Assembly: GCA_014384565.1 (NCBI GenBank)
Contig: JACNFO010000035.1
Span: forward strand, 1-64,000
Source of the DNA: Candidatus Pseudothioglobus aerophilus
GTDB taxonomy: Bacteria > Pseudomonadota > Gammaproteobacteria > PS1 > Pseudothioglobaceae
DNA: 64,000 nt
Direction of reading: 5' to 3'
Positions within the stretch are counted from its first letter, which is position 1. Each line of letters begins with the position of its first letter. Position numbers and translations under genes: made by a program. Positions 39,171 through 49,660 of this stretch are shown piece by piece. The notes below the pieces were generated by a model that saw only the letters and a list, made by a program, of their open reading frames with translations, had not been told where the DNA came from and ran no database searches.

Positions 39171-39903
39171 TCGTGAAGAGTTAAAAAATTACTGTAATAC
39201 CTATCTTGATATTGATAAATTTAAGGATTATTGCCCTAATGGACTTCAGATTGAAGGTTCATTAAATATCACTAAAATTGTAAGTGGTGTCAGTGCTAAT
39301 CTAGAACTAATTGAGAGAGCTATTGAAGAAAAAGCAGATGCTATTTTTGTTCATCACGGTGTTTTTTGGGATAACGAATCAAAAACAATATCTGGCGCAA
39401 AGAGAGCTAAGATTGCTTTATTGCTTAAACACAATATCAATCTTTTTGGTTTTCACCTTCCCCTTGATGACCACGACGAGGTTGGAAATAATGTCGAGCT
39501 TGGAAGGCGCTTAGGGATAAAAAATATGGAGCCTGTTGCAGGGGGGTTGCTATGGCAAGGTGAGCTAAATACTAATATAAGTGATTTTTCAAAATTGATT
39601 GAAGAAAAACTAGATAGGGCGCCTCAAGTATTTGGCAAACAGAGCGGGAAGATTAAAAAAATTTCTTGGTGCACGGGAGCTGCCCAAGGTTTTATTGAGG
39701 ATGCAATCAATCTTAACGTCGATTTGTATTTGAGTGGAGAGGTGTCAGAAAAGACCCCTGCAGTTGCTAAAGAAAACAATATTACATTTATTTCTGCCGG
39801 CCATCATGCGACAGAAAGATATGGGGTGCAGGCTCTATGCAAACATCTTTGCTCTCAATTCAAATTGCAACACCACTATATTGAAGTTGATAATTCTGTT
39901 TAA
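39163..39903 (+). CDS. Nif3-like dinuclear metal centre hexameric protein (YbgI family)
   Basis: YCPNGLQIEG, DAIFVHHGVFW, SAGHHATERYGVQAL. Confidence 0.94.
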   Translation: MVNREELKNYCNTYLDIDKFKDYCPNGLQIEGSLNITKIVSGVSANLELIERAIEEKADAIFVHHGVFWDNESKTISGAKRAKIALLLKHNINLFGFHLPLDDHDEVGNNVELGRRLGIKNMEPVAGGLLWQGELNTNISDFSKLIEEKLDRAPQVFGKQSGKIKKISWCTGAAQGFIEDAINLNVDLYLSGEVSEKTPAVAKENNITFISAGHHATERYGVQALCKHLCSQFKLQHHYIEVDNSV

Positions 39904-39926
39904 TCTTATTAATATTTGGAGTTAGT

Positions 39927-40832
39927 ATGGAGCGTTTAAATTTTTCTAGATCATCTAACTTTAGTCGAATCATTTATGGGATGTGGCGTTTAGCTGATGA
40001 CGCTAATACATCAACCAAACATATTAGTAACAAAGTTAATTTATGCTTAGATCAGGGAATCACAACGTTTGATCAAGCCGCAGTCTATGGTTTGTATACT
40101 GCAGAAGGCTTATTTGGGAGCGTTTTGAAGGAAACTCCATCCTTAAGGCATAAGATTGAAATCGTATCAAAATGCGGCATAGTAAATCCTTCTGATAGAT
40201 ACTCTAATGCAGCTTTTAGTCATTATGACACTTCAAGAGAGCATATCTTTAACTCTGTTGATGCATCTTTAAAGAATATGTCTACAGATTATTTAGACCT
40301 ATTATTAATCCATCGTCAAGATCCTTATATGGACCATCTGGAGACTGGAAAGGCGTTAGATGATCTTGTGTTGTCTGGAAAAGTAAAGGAAGTGGGCGTC
40401 TCAAACTTTAAGCCTTGGGATTATAGATTGTTACAGTCAGGCATGAAAAGCACATTGATAACAAATCAAATTGAGATTTCTTTAGCTGCAACTGATGCGT
40501 TTACAAATGGAGATCTTGCTTTCCATCAGGAGAAAAAAACAACTGTAATGGCTTGGTCACCGCTTGGAGGCGGTAAATTGATGAGCAATAATGGATTACT
40601 TGGCAAGGCACTAGCAAAGGTTGCAGCTAATCAAAATGTTGATATGGCAGCTGTTGCCGTTGCGTGGATATTAGCTCATCCAGCAAAAATTTGCCCTGTA
40701 ATGGGTACAAATAATTTAGAAAGGATTGCAAAAATTTCTGATGCAATGATGGTTAAGATGGATCGTGAGACTTGGTTTGAGCTTTATACTGCATCATTTA
40801 ATGATGGTGTTCTGCCATGGCGCCTTCCGTAA
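39927..40832 (+). CDS. aldo/keto reductase (YdhF-like)
   Basis: RIIYGMWRLADD, DYLDLLLIHRQDPYMD, GKVKEVGVSNF, CPVMGTNN. Confidence 0.92.
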   Translation: MERLNFSRSSNFSRIIYGMWRLADDANTSTKHISNKVNLCLDQGITTFDQAAVYGLYTAEGLFGSVLKETPSLRHKIEIVSKCGIVNPSDRYSNAAFSHYDTSREHIFNSVDASLKNMSTDYLDLLLIHRQDPYMDHLETGKALDDLVLSGKVKEVGVSNFKPWDYRLLQSGMKSTLITNQIEISLAATDAFTNGDLAFHQEKKTTVMAWSPLGGGKLMSNNGLLGKALAKVAANQNVDMAAVAVAWILAHPAKICPVMGTNNLERIAKISDAMMVKMDRETWFELYTASFNDGVLPWRLP

Positions 40833-40960
40833 TTTACTCAAAATAACAATACTTTGACTTGGCTGAATGAAATAAATATCCTAAAGTATTAGATATATTT
40901 ATGAATATTTGTCCCAGTCCTTCGTATAATCTATAGTTTTTTTAGTTTCTTCAAATTATT

Positions 40961-41986
40961 ATGAGCAAAAAATATAACGTTGCTATCGTTGGCGCAACTG
41001 GTGCGGTTGGGGAAACGTTGATCTCAATACTGGATCAAAGAAAATTTCCTATTGAAAATTTGTACCCACTAGCATCCAAACGCTCGGCTGGAAGCAAGGT
41101 TTCATGCCAAGGAAAGTCATGGATTGTTGGGGATCTAGATACTTTTGATTTTTCTAAAGTTCAAATAGGTATATTTTCTGCTGGCGGCGATATTTCAGAA
41201 AAATATGCGCCAATTGCTGCTGCACAAGGGTGCATTGTAATTGATAACACATCTCACTTTAGAAGGGATGATGACATTCCGCTGGTTGTTCCAGAGGTTA
41301 ATCCTCACGCGATAGCTAATTACACTAATCGAAATATTATTTCTAATCCAAACTGTTCAACAATTCAGATGCTCGTTGCTTTAAAGCCGATATATGATGC
41401 TGTAGGCATCTCTAGAATTAATGTTGCAACATACCAAGCGGTCTCTGGAAGTGGAAAAGAGGCGATTACTGAGCTTACTAATCAAACTGCTAATTTATTA
41501 AACGGTAATGATGTAGAGGTAGAGGTTTATACCAAACAAATTGCTTTTAATGCTATTCCACATATTGATACATTTCAAGATAATGGGTATACAAGAGAGG
41601 AAATGAAAATGGTTTGGGAGACTCAAAAAATATTTGAGGATGATAACCTTCTTGTTAACCCTACTGCAGTTAGGATTCCAGTTGTATATGGCCATTCGGA
41701 AGCGGTTCATATCGAGACTAAAGAAAAAATTACTGCGACTGATGCTCGAAATTTACTTGAAAAAGCGGAAGGTGTCATTGTTATGGACGAAAGAAAAGAT
41801 GGTGGCTATGCAACACCTTTTGTTGAAGCAACTAATACTGACGCTACATATGTAAGCAGAATTAGGGAAGATATCAGTCATGATAAAGGTTTAAATTTAT
41901 GGGTTGTGTCAGATAATATTAGAAAAGGGGCTGCTCTTAATAGTGTTCAAATAGCTGAAATACTCATCAGAGACTATATTGCTTAA
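40961..41986 (+). CDS. asd: aspartate-semialdehyde dehydrogenase
   Basis: VAIVGATGAVGETLISIL, ISNPNCSTIQM, RIPVVYGHSEAVHIET. Confidence 0.96.
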   Translation: MSKKYNVAIVGATGAVGETLISILDQRKFPIENLYPLASKRSAGSKVSCQGKSWIVGDLDTFDFSKVQIGIFSAGGDISEKYAPIAAAQGCIVIDNTSHFRRDDDIPLVVPEVNPHAIANYTNRNIISNPNCSTIQMLVALKPIYDAVGISRINVATYQAVSGSGKEAITELTNQTANLLNGNDVEVEVYTKQIAFNAIPHIDTFQDNGYTREEMKMVWETQKIFEDDNLLVNPTAVRIPVVYGHSEAVHIETKEKITATDARNLLEKAEGVIVMDERKDGGYATPFVEATNTDATYVSRIREDISHDKGLNLWVVSDNIRKGAALNSVQIAEILIRDYIA

Positions 41987-42000
41987 GATAAAATCAAATT

Positions 42001-42582
42001 ATGATTACTAAAGAACGTAAGACAAATGAAACTGATATAGCCGTTAGCCTAGAGCTATATGGAAGTGGAATAGCTGAGATTGAAACAGGTGTTCCATTTT
42101 TAGATCACATGCTAGATCAAATTGCTCGCCATGGGTTAATGGACATTTCAATTAAATGTGATGGTGATAATGAAATAGATGATCATCATACGGTTGAAGA
42201 TGTTGGGATAACTCTTGGTCAAGCGTTCTTTGATGCTGTAGGTGATAAAAAAGGATTGACGCGTTATGGCAATGCCTATGTTCCTTTAGACGAGGCATTA
42301 TCTAGGGTAGTTATAGATTTATCTGGCCGACCTGGGCTTGATCTTGGTGTTAAATTTACAAGAGATAGGGTAGGTACATTTGATTTAGATTTGATTAGAG
42401 AATTCTTCCAGGGCTTTGTAAATCATGCCCTAGTTACTCTCCATATTGATAATTTGAAAGGCATAAATTCTCATCACCAAGCAGAAACTGTTTTCAAAGC
42501 TTTTGGAAGAGCGCTTCGAATGGCTGTGACTCCAGATGAGAGGCAAGCAAATACAATCCCTTCGACCAAGGGCTCACTTTAA
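42001..42582 (+). CDS. hisB: imidazoleglycerol-phosphate dehydratase
   Basis: [55 protein letters not shown]. Confidence 0.97.
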   Translation: MITKERKTNETDIAVSLELYGSGIAEIETGVPFLDHMLDQIARHGLMDISIKCDGDNEIDDHHTVEDVGITLGQAFFDAVGDKKGLTRYGNAYVPLDEALSRVVIDLSGRPGLDLGVKFTRDRVGTFDLDLIREFFQGFVNHALVTLHIDNLKGINSHHQAETVFKAFGRALRMAVTPDERQANTIPSTKGSL

Positions 42583-42604
42583 GAAGACAATTAGGAAGAG
42601 CAAC

Positions 42605-43219
42605 ATGCAAACAATTGCAATTGTTGACTACGGAATGGGAAATGTACGTTCCGTCCAAAAAGCTATTGAGTATGTAGCGCCAAATGATAAGTGCCTTCTT
42701 ACTAATAATCCAAAAGTCATAAGAGATTCTGACCGTGTTGTTTTTCCAGGACAAGGGGCGATGGGTTCGTGTATGAGCGCTCTTGCTTCAAATGAACTAA
42801 TTGATGAAGTTAAATTAGCTTCAAAATTAAAACCATTTCTTGGAATATGCCTTGGGTTGCAATTATTATTTGACTATAGTGAAGAAAATAATACAACTCA
42901 AGGGCTTTCAATAGTTCCAGGAAAAGTCATAAAATTTCAAAATAGTGATCTTAAAATACCACATATGGGTTGGAATAGAGTAAATCAAGTAAAGAATCAC
43001 CCACTATGGCATAAAATTGACAATAACAGTCGCTTTTATAGTGTGCACAGTTATTATGTAGAAGAGGTCGATGAAAGTTGTGTTGCCGGAACGACAGATT
43101 ATGGACATACTTTTACATCTGCAATTGCAATCGATCAACTCTTTGCCGTGCAATTCCATCCAGAAAAGTCGCAAAGTGATGGGCTGCAACTACTTAAAAA
43201 CTTTACTAATTGGACATAA
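42605..43219 (+). CDS. hisH: imidazole glycerol phosphate synthase subunit HisH
   Basis: IAIVDYGMGNVRSVQKA, FLGICLGLQLLFDYSEE, FAVQFHPEKS; start trimmed to MQTIAIVDYG. Confidence 0.95.
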   Translation: MQTIAIVDYGMGNVRSVQKAIEYVAPNDKCLLTNNPKVIRDSDRVVFPGQGAMGSCMSALASNELIDEVKLASKLKPFLGICLGLQLLFDYSEENNTTQGLSIVPGKVIKFQNSDLKIPHMGWNRVNQVKNHPLWHKIDNNSRFYSVHSYYVEEVDESCVAGTTDYGHTFTSAIAIDQLFAVQFHPEKSQSDGLQLLKNFTNWT

Positions 43220-43223
43220 TAAA

Positions 43224-43643
43224 TTAGCTTTTGATTAGTTTTTTAAGATTGATAAAATAATTACCTTGATCTAAAGTAGTGTTATTCTTTTGAGAATTGA
43301 ATATCATTTCGGCTATACATTCCATCATCAGATGTTCAACTTTATGCGTGTCACTATGCTTTTCAATAAGTTTTTTGTATATATCGTTAATTCCAATCGG
43401 CTGATCAAGTGTGAGTTGATCTTGAAGCGCTAAATGAAGATTTATGTGAAGGAATGGATTTGTTTTTCCTTGCTCTGGGAAGTATTCTAAATTTATGTCA
43501 TTAATGAGAGCGTGATACTCTGGATGCTTCTGAACTATCAACGCAAGCTGAAGCTCAAGAGGCTCTAGTATTTCTGCATTCATATGTTTTTGCCATGAGC
43601 TGGCTAGAAATTCTCTTTGTTTGGATCTATCTTGTGAGAACAC
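43224..43643 (-). CDS. DUF1841 family protein
   Basis: FSQDRSKQREFLASSWQKHMN, NPFLHINLHLALQDQLTLDQPIGI, HKVEHLMMECIAEMI. Confidence 0.88.
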   Translation of the reverse strand: MFSQDRSKQREFLASSWQKHMNAEILEPLELQLALIVQKHPEYHALINDINLEYFPEQGKTNPFLHINLHLALQDQLTLDQPIGINDIYKKLIEKHSDTHKVEHLMMECIAEMIFNSQKNNTTLDQGNYFINLKKLIKS

Positions 43644-43659
43644 TATAGTTCGTTAGATT

Positions 43660-44307
43660 TTAAAGGTTTTTCTCTTCGTACTCACATAAGTCTAAAAGCT
43701 TACACTCTGTGCAATGTGGTGATCTCGCCTTACAGACGTATCTTCCATGAAGAATCATTAAATGATGAGCTGGGACTTTAAATTCATCAGGTATGAACTT
43801 AATTAGCTTCTTTTCAACTTCTAGAACTGTTTTTCCTGAGGCTATTGCTGTTCTATTGGCTACTCTATATATGTGGGTATCAACTGCAATAGTTGGTTGA
43901 CCAAATGCTGTATTAAGAACTACATTTGCAGTCTTGCGGCCCACTCCAGGAAGCGCCTCTAATTCTTTTCGAGTTTCAGGAACATTTGAGCTATATTTGT
44001 CTATTAGTATCCTGCAAGTTTGAATTATGTGTTTTGCTTTTGAATTAAATAAGCCAATCGACTTGATTGTGTCTCTAAGGGTATCCTCCCCAAGCTCAAA
44101 AATGCTTTCAGGAGTATTTGCAAGAGGGAATAAGATATCAGTAACTTGATTTACACTTTTATCAGTTGCTTGTGCTGATAATGTCACAGCCACTAATAGT
44201 TCAAATGATGTTGAGTAGTTTAGTTCAGTTGTCGGGTTTGGAATCTGCTTTAAAAGCCTAGCAAACATTTCACTTCTAGTTTCTGCGTTCATTTGGACCT
44301 TTTTCAT
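43660..44307 (-). CDS. nth: endonuclease III
   Basis: LVAVTLSAQATDKSVNQVT, LEALPGVGRKTANVVLN, CKARSPHCTECKLLDLC. Confidence 0.97.
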   Translation of the reverse strand: MKKVQMNAETRSEMFARLLKQIPNPTTELNYSTSFELLVAVTLSAQATDKSVNQVTDILFPLANTPESIFELGEDTLRDTIKSIGLFNSKAKHIIQTCRILIDKYSSNVPETRKELEALPGVGRKTANVVLNTAFGQPTIAVDTHIYRVANRTAIASGKTVLEVEKKLIKFIPDEFKVPAHHLMILHGRYVCKARSPHCTECKLLDLCEYEEKNL

Positions 44308-44368
44308 TAAACTAAGGTCGAATATTATACTTAAACTTTACTTATTTTTCAATAGCTTGGTATTTTGA

Positions 44369-45796
44369 TTATAGAAATGTCTGTGCATAATTCTCAAGAT
44401 CTCTCCATAAACTTTGTTTCTCAGGAGAGCTTTCTTTTAAGCTAAATAAGCTGCGCTCGAAACTATCTATTGATAAAAAGCCATTCTCACCATTTTGTAC
44501 TCGTGATTGAACAATTTCGAACCATTGCTCCTGTTCAAATTCATTTAATAACTGGGGATAGTTTCTAGCTTTAAAGTTCAGGAATAATTTTGTGAGTCTC
44601 TTATCCTCAAAATTTGGTTCAAAGTGCTTTATTTCCTCTTCTACAAGGCTTTGAATTTGATTGCATATAGCTCTATCATTATCACTAATAAAACCATCAT
44701 ATAGAGATTGGTCAACATCAATACTTGGCTCTCTTTCCCCTTCATTTTTATAAATTGATTGAACCTTTTCTTCAATTTTTTTTATGTTATTTTGAATGTA
44801 AAGTAAATTTTTTAAACAATTCTCCATATTTAAATTAAACTTCTTAATAAGGGCTGGAGACAACTTAAAACTGGTTGAATTTGGACTACAAACAAACATT
44901 GGACTTTTATTAAAAACTAGTTCATTAAGTTCTAATTTATTGATCCCTTTTGGAAGGTCTGTTTTTTTAGAAAATGTGAGTGTTTTCAATTCACCAATCT
45001 CAAGCTCCATTAGAATTTCAGGATCCTGATTAAGATTAAAGACGATTGCGCGATCTGAATAATCGGGGTGATAACATATTGCAGTTACTAAGCGAGTGAA
45101 AGATGATTTATAGCCAAAGGGTGAGCTTGTTAAAAGCATTGGATGAAGCAAACGAACTTGTCTGCTAACTTCTTTTTTATCGTTCATGCTAAGGGCATAA
45201 TCAAAAAACTTGGGCTGACTTTTTTTAATAATAGCTGCAATTCCAATTGTGGCTCGAACATCAGCCATAGCATCATGCGCATTGGTATGCTCAATGTTAT
45301 TTGCAGGTGCAAGTGTATCCAGCTTGAAAATTGGCCTATTCTTATCATTTTTAACCCACTTTAGGCTCCCCTCTTCTTTGTGCGCATAACAGAAACGTGC
45401 AACGTTGAGAATGTCCCATCTTGCGTTGCCATTTTGCCAATGCCAAGAATATGGGTCTATGAAATTTCTAAAAAGAGTGTGCCTTGTAAATTCATCATCA
45501 AATGCTATAGAGTTGTATCCAACAATGCATGTCTCAGGTTTTGAAAATTCTTGATGTATCTTTTTGATAAACTCATGCTCTATTAATCCTTTTTTTTCAC
45601 ATAATTGTGGCGTTATGCCTGTGACTGCACATGCTTCAGGCGCAGGCAAGGAATCATGGGTTGGTTTACAGTAGAACATATGTTCTTCAAGAATATTAAG
45701 ATTTTCATCAGTTCTAATGCCAGCAAACTGAGCAATTCTTTGAACTTTTGGCGATAACCCAAAAGTCTCATAATCGTACCAATAGAAAGTTTTCAT
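44369..45796 (-). CDS. sbcB: exodeoxyribonuclease I
   Basis: FYWYDYETFGLSPKVQRIAQFAGIRTDENLN, GYNSIAFDDEFTRHTLFRNF. Confidence 0.95.
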   Translation of the reverse strand: MKTFYWYDYETFGLSPKVQRIAQFAGIRTDENLNILEEHMFYCKPTHDSLPAPEACAVTGITPQLCEKKGLIEHEFIKKIHQEFSKPETCIVGYNSIAFDDEFTRHTLFRNFIDPYSWHWQNGNARWDILNVARFCYAHKEEGSLKWVKNDKNRPIFKLDTLAPANNIEHTNAHDAMADVRATIGIAAIIKKSQPKFFDYALSMNDKKEVSRQVRLLHPMLLTSSPFGYKSSFTRLVTAICYHPDYSDRAIVFNLNQDPEILMELEIGELKTLTFSKKTDLPKGINKLELNELVFNKSPMFVCSPNSTSFKLSPALIKKFNLNMENCLKNLLYIQNNIKKIEEKVQSIYKNEGEREPSIDVDQSLYDGFISDNDRAICNQIQSLVEEEIKHFEPNFEDKRLTKLFLNFKARNYPQLLNEFEQEQWFEIVQSRVQNGENGFLSIDSFERSLFSLKESSPEKQSLWRDLENYAQTFL

Positions 45797-45905
45797 AGAT
45801 TGTTTTTTTTGGATTAATTATATATGTAACAAATACTTGTAATTGAAAGAGATATTATTTAGGCTAAAAAAATGAGGTTATAGGGGGTTTAAATATCCTA
45901 ATAAA

Positions 45906-45930
45906 AATAAGAAAATAAGAAAATAAGAAA
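45906..45930. repeat. Short AT-rich tandem repeat (AAGAAAAT-like, ~3 copies)
   Basis: ataagaaaataagaaaataagaaa. Confidence 0.7.
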
Positions 45931-46003
45931 TTTAGACAAATCATGATTACGTTTTAAGAGATTGAGGATTAAATGAAAGCAATTTGCTTTAAGGCAGGCA
46001 ATA

Positions 46004-46031
46004 AAAAACCCAGCATCTAGGCTGGGTTTTC
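46004..46031 (-). terminator. Rho-independent terminator downstream of cold-shock gene
   Basis: AAAACCCAGC atctag GCTGGGTTTT stem; T-run on minus strand. Confidence 0.85.
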
Positions 46032-46048
46032 ATTAAATAATTCTTAAA

Positions 46049-46255
46049 TTATTTTGGTACTACGTTGGCAGCTTGAGGTCCTTTGGCACCATCTTCAAGT
46101 TCGAATTCAACTTCTTGACCTTCTTCTAGTGATTTGTAACCGTCACCTTGGATTGCTCTGAAGTGAACGAACACATCGTCACCACTCTCTTGCTCAATAA
46201 AACCAAAACCTTTTTTTGCGTCAAACCATTTAACGCGTCCTGTTGTTGTAGACAT
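46049..46255 (-). CDS. cold-shock protein (CspA family)
   Basis: [30 protein letters not shown]; start trimmed to MSTTTG. Confidence 0.95.
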   Translation of the reverse strand: MSTTTGRVKWFDAKKGFGFIEQESGDDVFVHFRAIQGDGYKSLEEGQEVEFELEDGAKGPQAANVVPK

Positions 46256-46431
46256 TCCGTCTCCTAAAAATAAATAAAACATGGAAAAGACGCAACCAAC
46301 CCAAATTACTGTGAAACCGACTTACTATGAAGCAACAACACACTATTAAATTAGCTGTATTTTAACCAGCAATGTAATTTTAACCTATAATTTTGCTTTA
46401 AATACGCCTATTTACTTGTAATTAGTATCAA

Positions 46432-48252
46432 TTAATCTTTCCTTTTTGGTTTGCCTCGTGAGAATTTCTTATCTTTATGCCTATTAGGCCTATCTCCACC
46501 TTTGCCTCTTGGCTTTCTCTCAAACTTCCTTTCACCACCCCTTCTTGAAGAATTTCTTTTAAAATCATCACTTTTTTGATGAGGAGAGGTCGTATTATTT
46601 TTTTCTGATAGCTCTTCAATATTAAGTTTTTTATCAAAAACCCTAGTTTTTTTCAAAATAGCAAGCGTTTCTTTTGTCATTTCATCGGGTAGATCAATTG
46701 TGGTAAAGTCTTGAAATATTTGGATCGCTCCAATAAACTCACTACTAATTTCAGCCTCATTAGCTATTGCGCCTAAGACGTTACCCGGCTTAATGTTATC
46801 TTTATGACCAACAGCCAGCCTATACCTTCGCATTTTAATTGAAGGGTTATTTTTTAACGGATCCGCATGCACTGAAATAGAGATTTTAGCCTTACTACCT
46901 TCCTTAAACGAACCTTGGCTTAACTCCTTTTCACTAAGAAGCAATGGCTCTGTGCCTTGAGCCATCAATGCTAATGCTGATGCTATTTTAAAAGCATCAA
47001 CTTCATGCTCTTTTTGAAAGCTTAGGATGAGCTCTTCAAAGATTCCCAACTCTTGATTATTAAGGGTATCACTTATTCTTTGTTTAAAATTTGTTACCCT
47101 TTGCTCATTAATAATTTTGGCAGAAGGAAGCTGCATTGGTGTGATTGGTTGACGCGTAATTCTTTCAATTGTCTGAAGCATTCTTCTTTCTCTTGGCGCT
47201 ACAAATAGTATTGCTTTTCCTTCTCTACCTGCTCTGCCTGTTCTTCCAATTCTGTGAACATAAGACTCTGGGTCTTGAGGAATATCATAATTCACAACAT
47301 GAGAAATTCGCTCAACATCTAATCCTCTGGCGGCGACATCTGTGGCAATTAGAATATCAATTTTCCCTTTTTTAAGTTGCTGGATTGTTCGCTCTCTTTG
47401 ATTTTGAGCAATATCACCATTAATCGCTTCAGATGAAAAACCTCTTGCAGATAATTTTTCTGCTAAATCTACTGTTGCTGTTTTTGTTCTTACAAATATT
47501 AAAAGTGCATCAAATGTTTCTACCTCTAAGATTCGAGTCAATGCATCTAGCTTATTAACACCACTGACCAGCCAGTATCTTTGACTGATTGTTTGTGCTG
47601 TAGCTGTTTTTGTTTTTATCTTAACTATTTTTGGAGCGTTTAAGAATTTCTCCGCAACTCGTCTAATTACGTCGGGCATTGTCGCTGAAAAAAGTGCAAT
47701 TTGACGTTCTTTCGGCAGCTTTTCCATTACCCACTTTACATCATCAATAAAGCCCATTCGTAACATTTCATCAGCCTCATCAAGTACCAATGCTTTGAGA
47801 GAGCCAAGCTTAAGAGTGCCTTTTTTTATATGATCCATTACTCTTCCAGGAGTTCCTACAACAACATGAACCCCTCTTTTTAATGGCCTTAGCTGAATAT
47901 CATAAGACTGTCCACCATATATAGGAAGCACATGGAGTCCTTTAAAATGCCTAGCATAGGTTTGAATGGCCTCTGAAACTTGAATTGCGAGTTCCCTTGT
48001 CGGGGTTAATACTAAAAGCTGAACTTGATTAGTATTAATATCAATTCGATCAATTAATGGGAGTGAAAATGCTGCTGTTTTGCCAGTACCGGTTTGCGCC
48101 TGCCCAATAACATCATGACCATTTAGCAAATGAGGTATGCACTGCTCTTGAATTGCTGAAGGCGTTTCATAACCAACTTCATCAAGCACCTTTATTAAGG
48201 CCTCGGAAAGACCAAAACTTTTAAAATTTACGCTTGATTCATGTTCAGACAT
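46432..48252 (-). CDS. deaD: ATP-dependent RNA helicase DeaD/CsdA
   Basis: AQTGTGKTAAFSLPLI, LDEADEMLRMGF, HRIGRTGRAGREG; basic RG-rich C-terminus. Confidence 0.94.
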   Translation of the reverse strand: MSEHESSVNFKSFGLSEALIKVLDEVGYETPSAIQEQCIPHLLNGHDVIGQAQTGTGKTAAFSLPLIDRIDINTNQVQLLVLTPTRELAIQVSEAIQTYARHFKGLHVLPIYGGQSYDIQLRPLKRGVHVVVGTPGRVMDHIKKGTLKLGSLKALVLDEADEMLRMGFIDDVKWVMEKLPKERQIALFSATMPDVIRRVAEKFLNAPKIVKIKTKTATAQTISQRYWLVSGVNKLDALTRILEVETFDALLIFVRTKTATVDLAEKLSARGFSSEAINGDIAQNQRERTIQQLKKGKIDILIATDVAARGLDVERISHVVNYDIPQDPESYVHRIGRTGRAGREGKAILFVAPRERRMLQTIERITRQPITPMQLPSAKIINEQRVTNFKQRISDTLNNQELGIFEELILSFQKEHEVDAFKIASALALMAQGTEPLLLSEKELSQGSFKEGSKAKISISVHADPLKNNPSIKMRRYRLAVGHKDNIKPGNVLGAIANEAEISSEFIGAIQIFQDFTTIDLPDEMTKETLAILKKTRVFDKKLNIEELSEKNNTTSPHQKSDDFKRNSSRRGGERKFERKPRGKGGDRPNRHKDKKFSRGKPKRKD

Positions 48253-48351
48253 CTGAAGAGGGGGGAGTAAAAAGGTGCGTATTATACCTTAATTTGAAAT
48301 TTTACATCTATAACCAGTATTTATCACTAGGGTGAAGCTCGTAAAAATAAA

Positions 48352-48918
48352 TTAAAACCATTTGATTGAGCAGCCCATTGAAGGAGTCTGATGACGAGGA
48401 CCATTTCCTGAAATTGCAATTTCTTTCATGGCTTCAAATAACTCTCTTTTTGCTCCATCAACTGACTCTTTTCTTGACTCATTAAGTCTCCCACGATATT
48501 GGAGTCCAAGGTTTTTGTTATAACCAAAAAAGTCTGGTGTACATACAGCACCAAAAGCTTTTGCCACTTCCTGTGTCTCATCAATTAGATATGGAAAAGG
48601 AAAATTTAAATCGGATGAAATTTTTTTCATATTTTCAAATGAATCTTCTTCATATTCATTAGGGTCATTTGACATTATGCCGACACTATTTATGCCTAAT
48701 TCAGAAAGCTCTTTTGTGTCTAGAATTATTTGATCAATAATTGATTTGACATAAGGGCAGTGGTTACAGATAAACATAACTAATAAGCCATTGGATCCTT
48801 TAAGACTATTTAAGTCATAAAACTTCCCATCAACCCCCTTAAGTTGAAATTCAATTGCGGGCATATTAAAATCACAAATTGGGCTTTCAGTCCTTACCAT
48901 AATTTTCTCAATATCCAA
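48352..48918 (-). CDS. thioredoxin-fold AhpC/TSA family protein
   Basis: LLVMFICNHCPYVKSII, DETQEVAKAFGAVCTPDFF. Confidence 0.88.
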   Translation of the reverse strand: MDIEKIMVRTESPICDFNMPAIEFQLKGVDGKFYDLNSLKGSNGLLVMFICNHCPYVKSIIDQIILDTKELSELGINSVGIMSNDPNEYEEDSFENMKKISSDLNFPFPYLIDETQEVAKAFGAVCTPDFFGYNKNLGLQYRGRLNESRKESVDGAKRELFEAMKEIAISGNGPRHQTPSMGCSIKWF

Positions 48919-48922
48919 ATGG

Positions 48923-49660
48923 CTATGATTTTAATATAGTTTGGATGATGTGTCCTGCCATCATTAATCCAAAAATATTAGGCATATATGATATTGCTCC
49001 ATTCACCGCTCTAGGTCTTCCTGGAGGGCACAATTCGTTTTTATCCAAATCTTCATGTGGGAGAGCTTTTATTTGAATCTCTGTCGAATGAACTACTGGA
49101 AATTTTAAAGATGCGTTTTTACTTCTGAGTTGTCTTCTTAGCTCTCTAGCAAGACCACAATATTCTGTTTTATCCATTCGAGAGATTGTAACTTTGGTTG
49201 GGTCTAGTCTACCCCCAGCTCCCATGCTAGAAATTATTGGTTTGCCTGAGCGATTACAGGCATCAATTAAATTTGTCTTACAGGCGATTGCATCAATACA
49301 GTCCGCAACAAAATTTAAATCTTCGTTCTTGGCTATTGATTCTGCTTCATTGCTATCAATAAAAAGGTTTTTTTCATTGATTACAGTATCAGGGTTAATA
49401 TCTCTAAGTCTGTGTGCAAGAACTTTGACTTTTGAGCCACCTAAAGTTGAATGCAGAGCAATCACCTGACGATTAAGATCCGTATTTGAAATAGTATCGT
49501 AGTCAATTAAAGTTAACTCTCCAATTCCTGCCCTGCAGAGTGATTCAGCACATGCTCCTCCAACACCCCCTAATCCAGCAATAACAACATGTGATTCTGC
49601 TAATTGAGCTAAGCCTAGCTTGCCAACCAATATTTCAGTACGAGCGCAACTTCCTGCCAT
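48923..49660 (-). CDS. tcdA: tRNA t6A37 cyclisation enzyme TcdA/CsdL (ThiF/E1-like)
   Basis: VVIAGLGGVGGACAESLCRAGIGELTLIDYDTIS, INRQ-type NRQVIALHSTLG. Confidence 0.92.
   Translation of the reverse strand: MAGSCARTEILVGKLGLAQLAESHVVIAGLGGVGGACAESLCRAGIGELTLIDYDTISNTDLNRQVIALHSTLGGSKVKVLAHRLRDINPDTVINEKNLFIDSNEAESIAKNEDLNFVADCIDAIACKTNLIDACNRSGKPIISSMGAGGRLDPTKVTISRMDKTEYCGLARELRRQLRSKNASLKFPVVHSTEIQIKALPHEDLDKNELCPPGRPRAVNGAISYMPNIFGLMMAGHIIQTILKS

Noticed and set aside
42536-42604. N-terminal extension of HisH ORF overlapping hisB
   Set aside because: Family starts at MQTIAIVDYGMGNV; extension is out-of-frame hisB sequence.
45906-45930. AAGAAAAT tandem repeats as regulatory array
   Set aside because: Simple low-complexity AT repeat common in AT-rich genomes.
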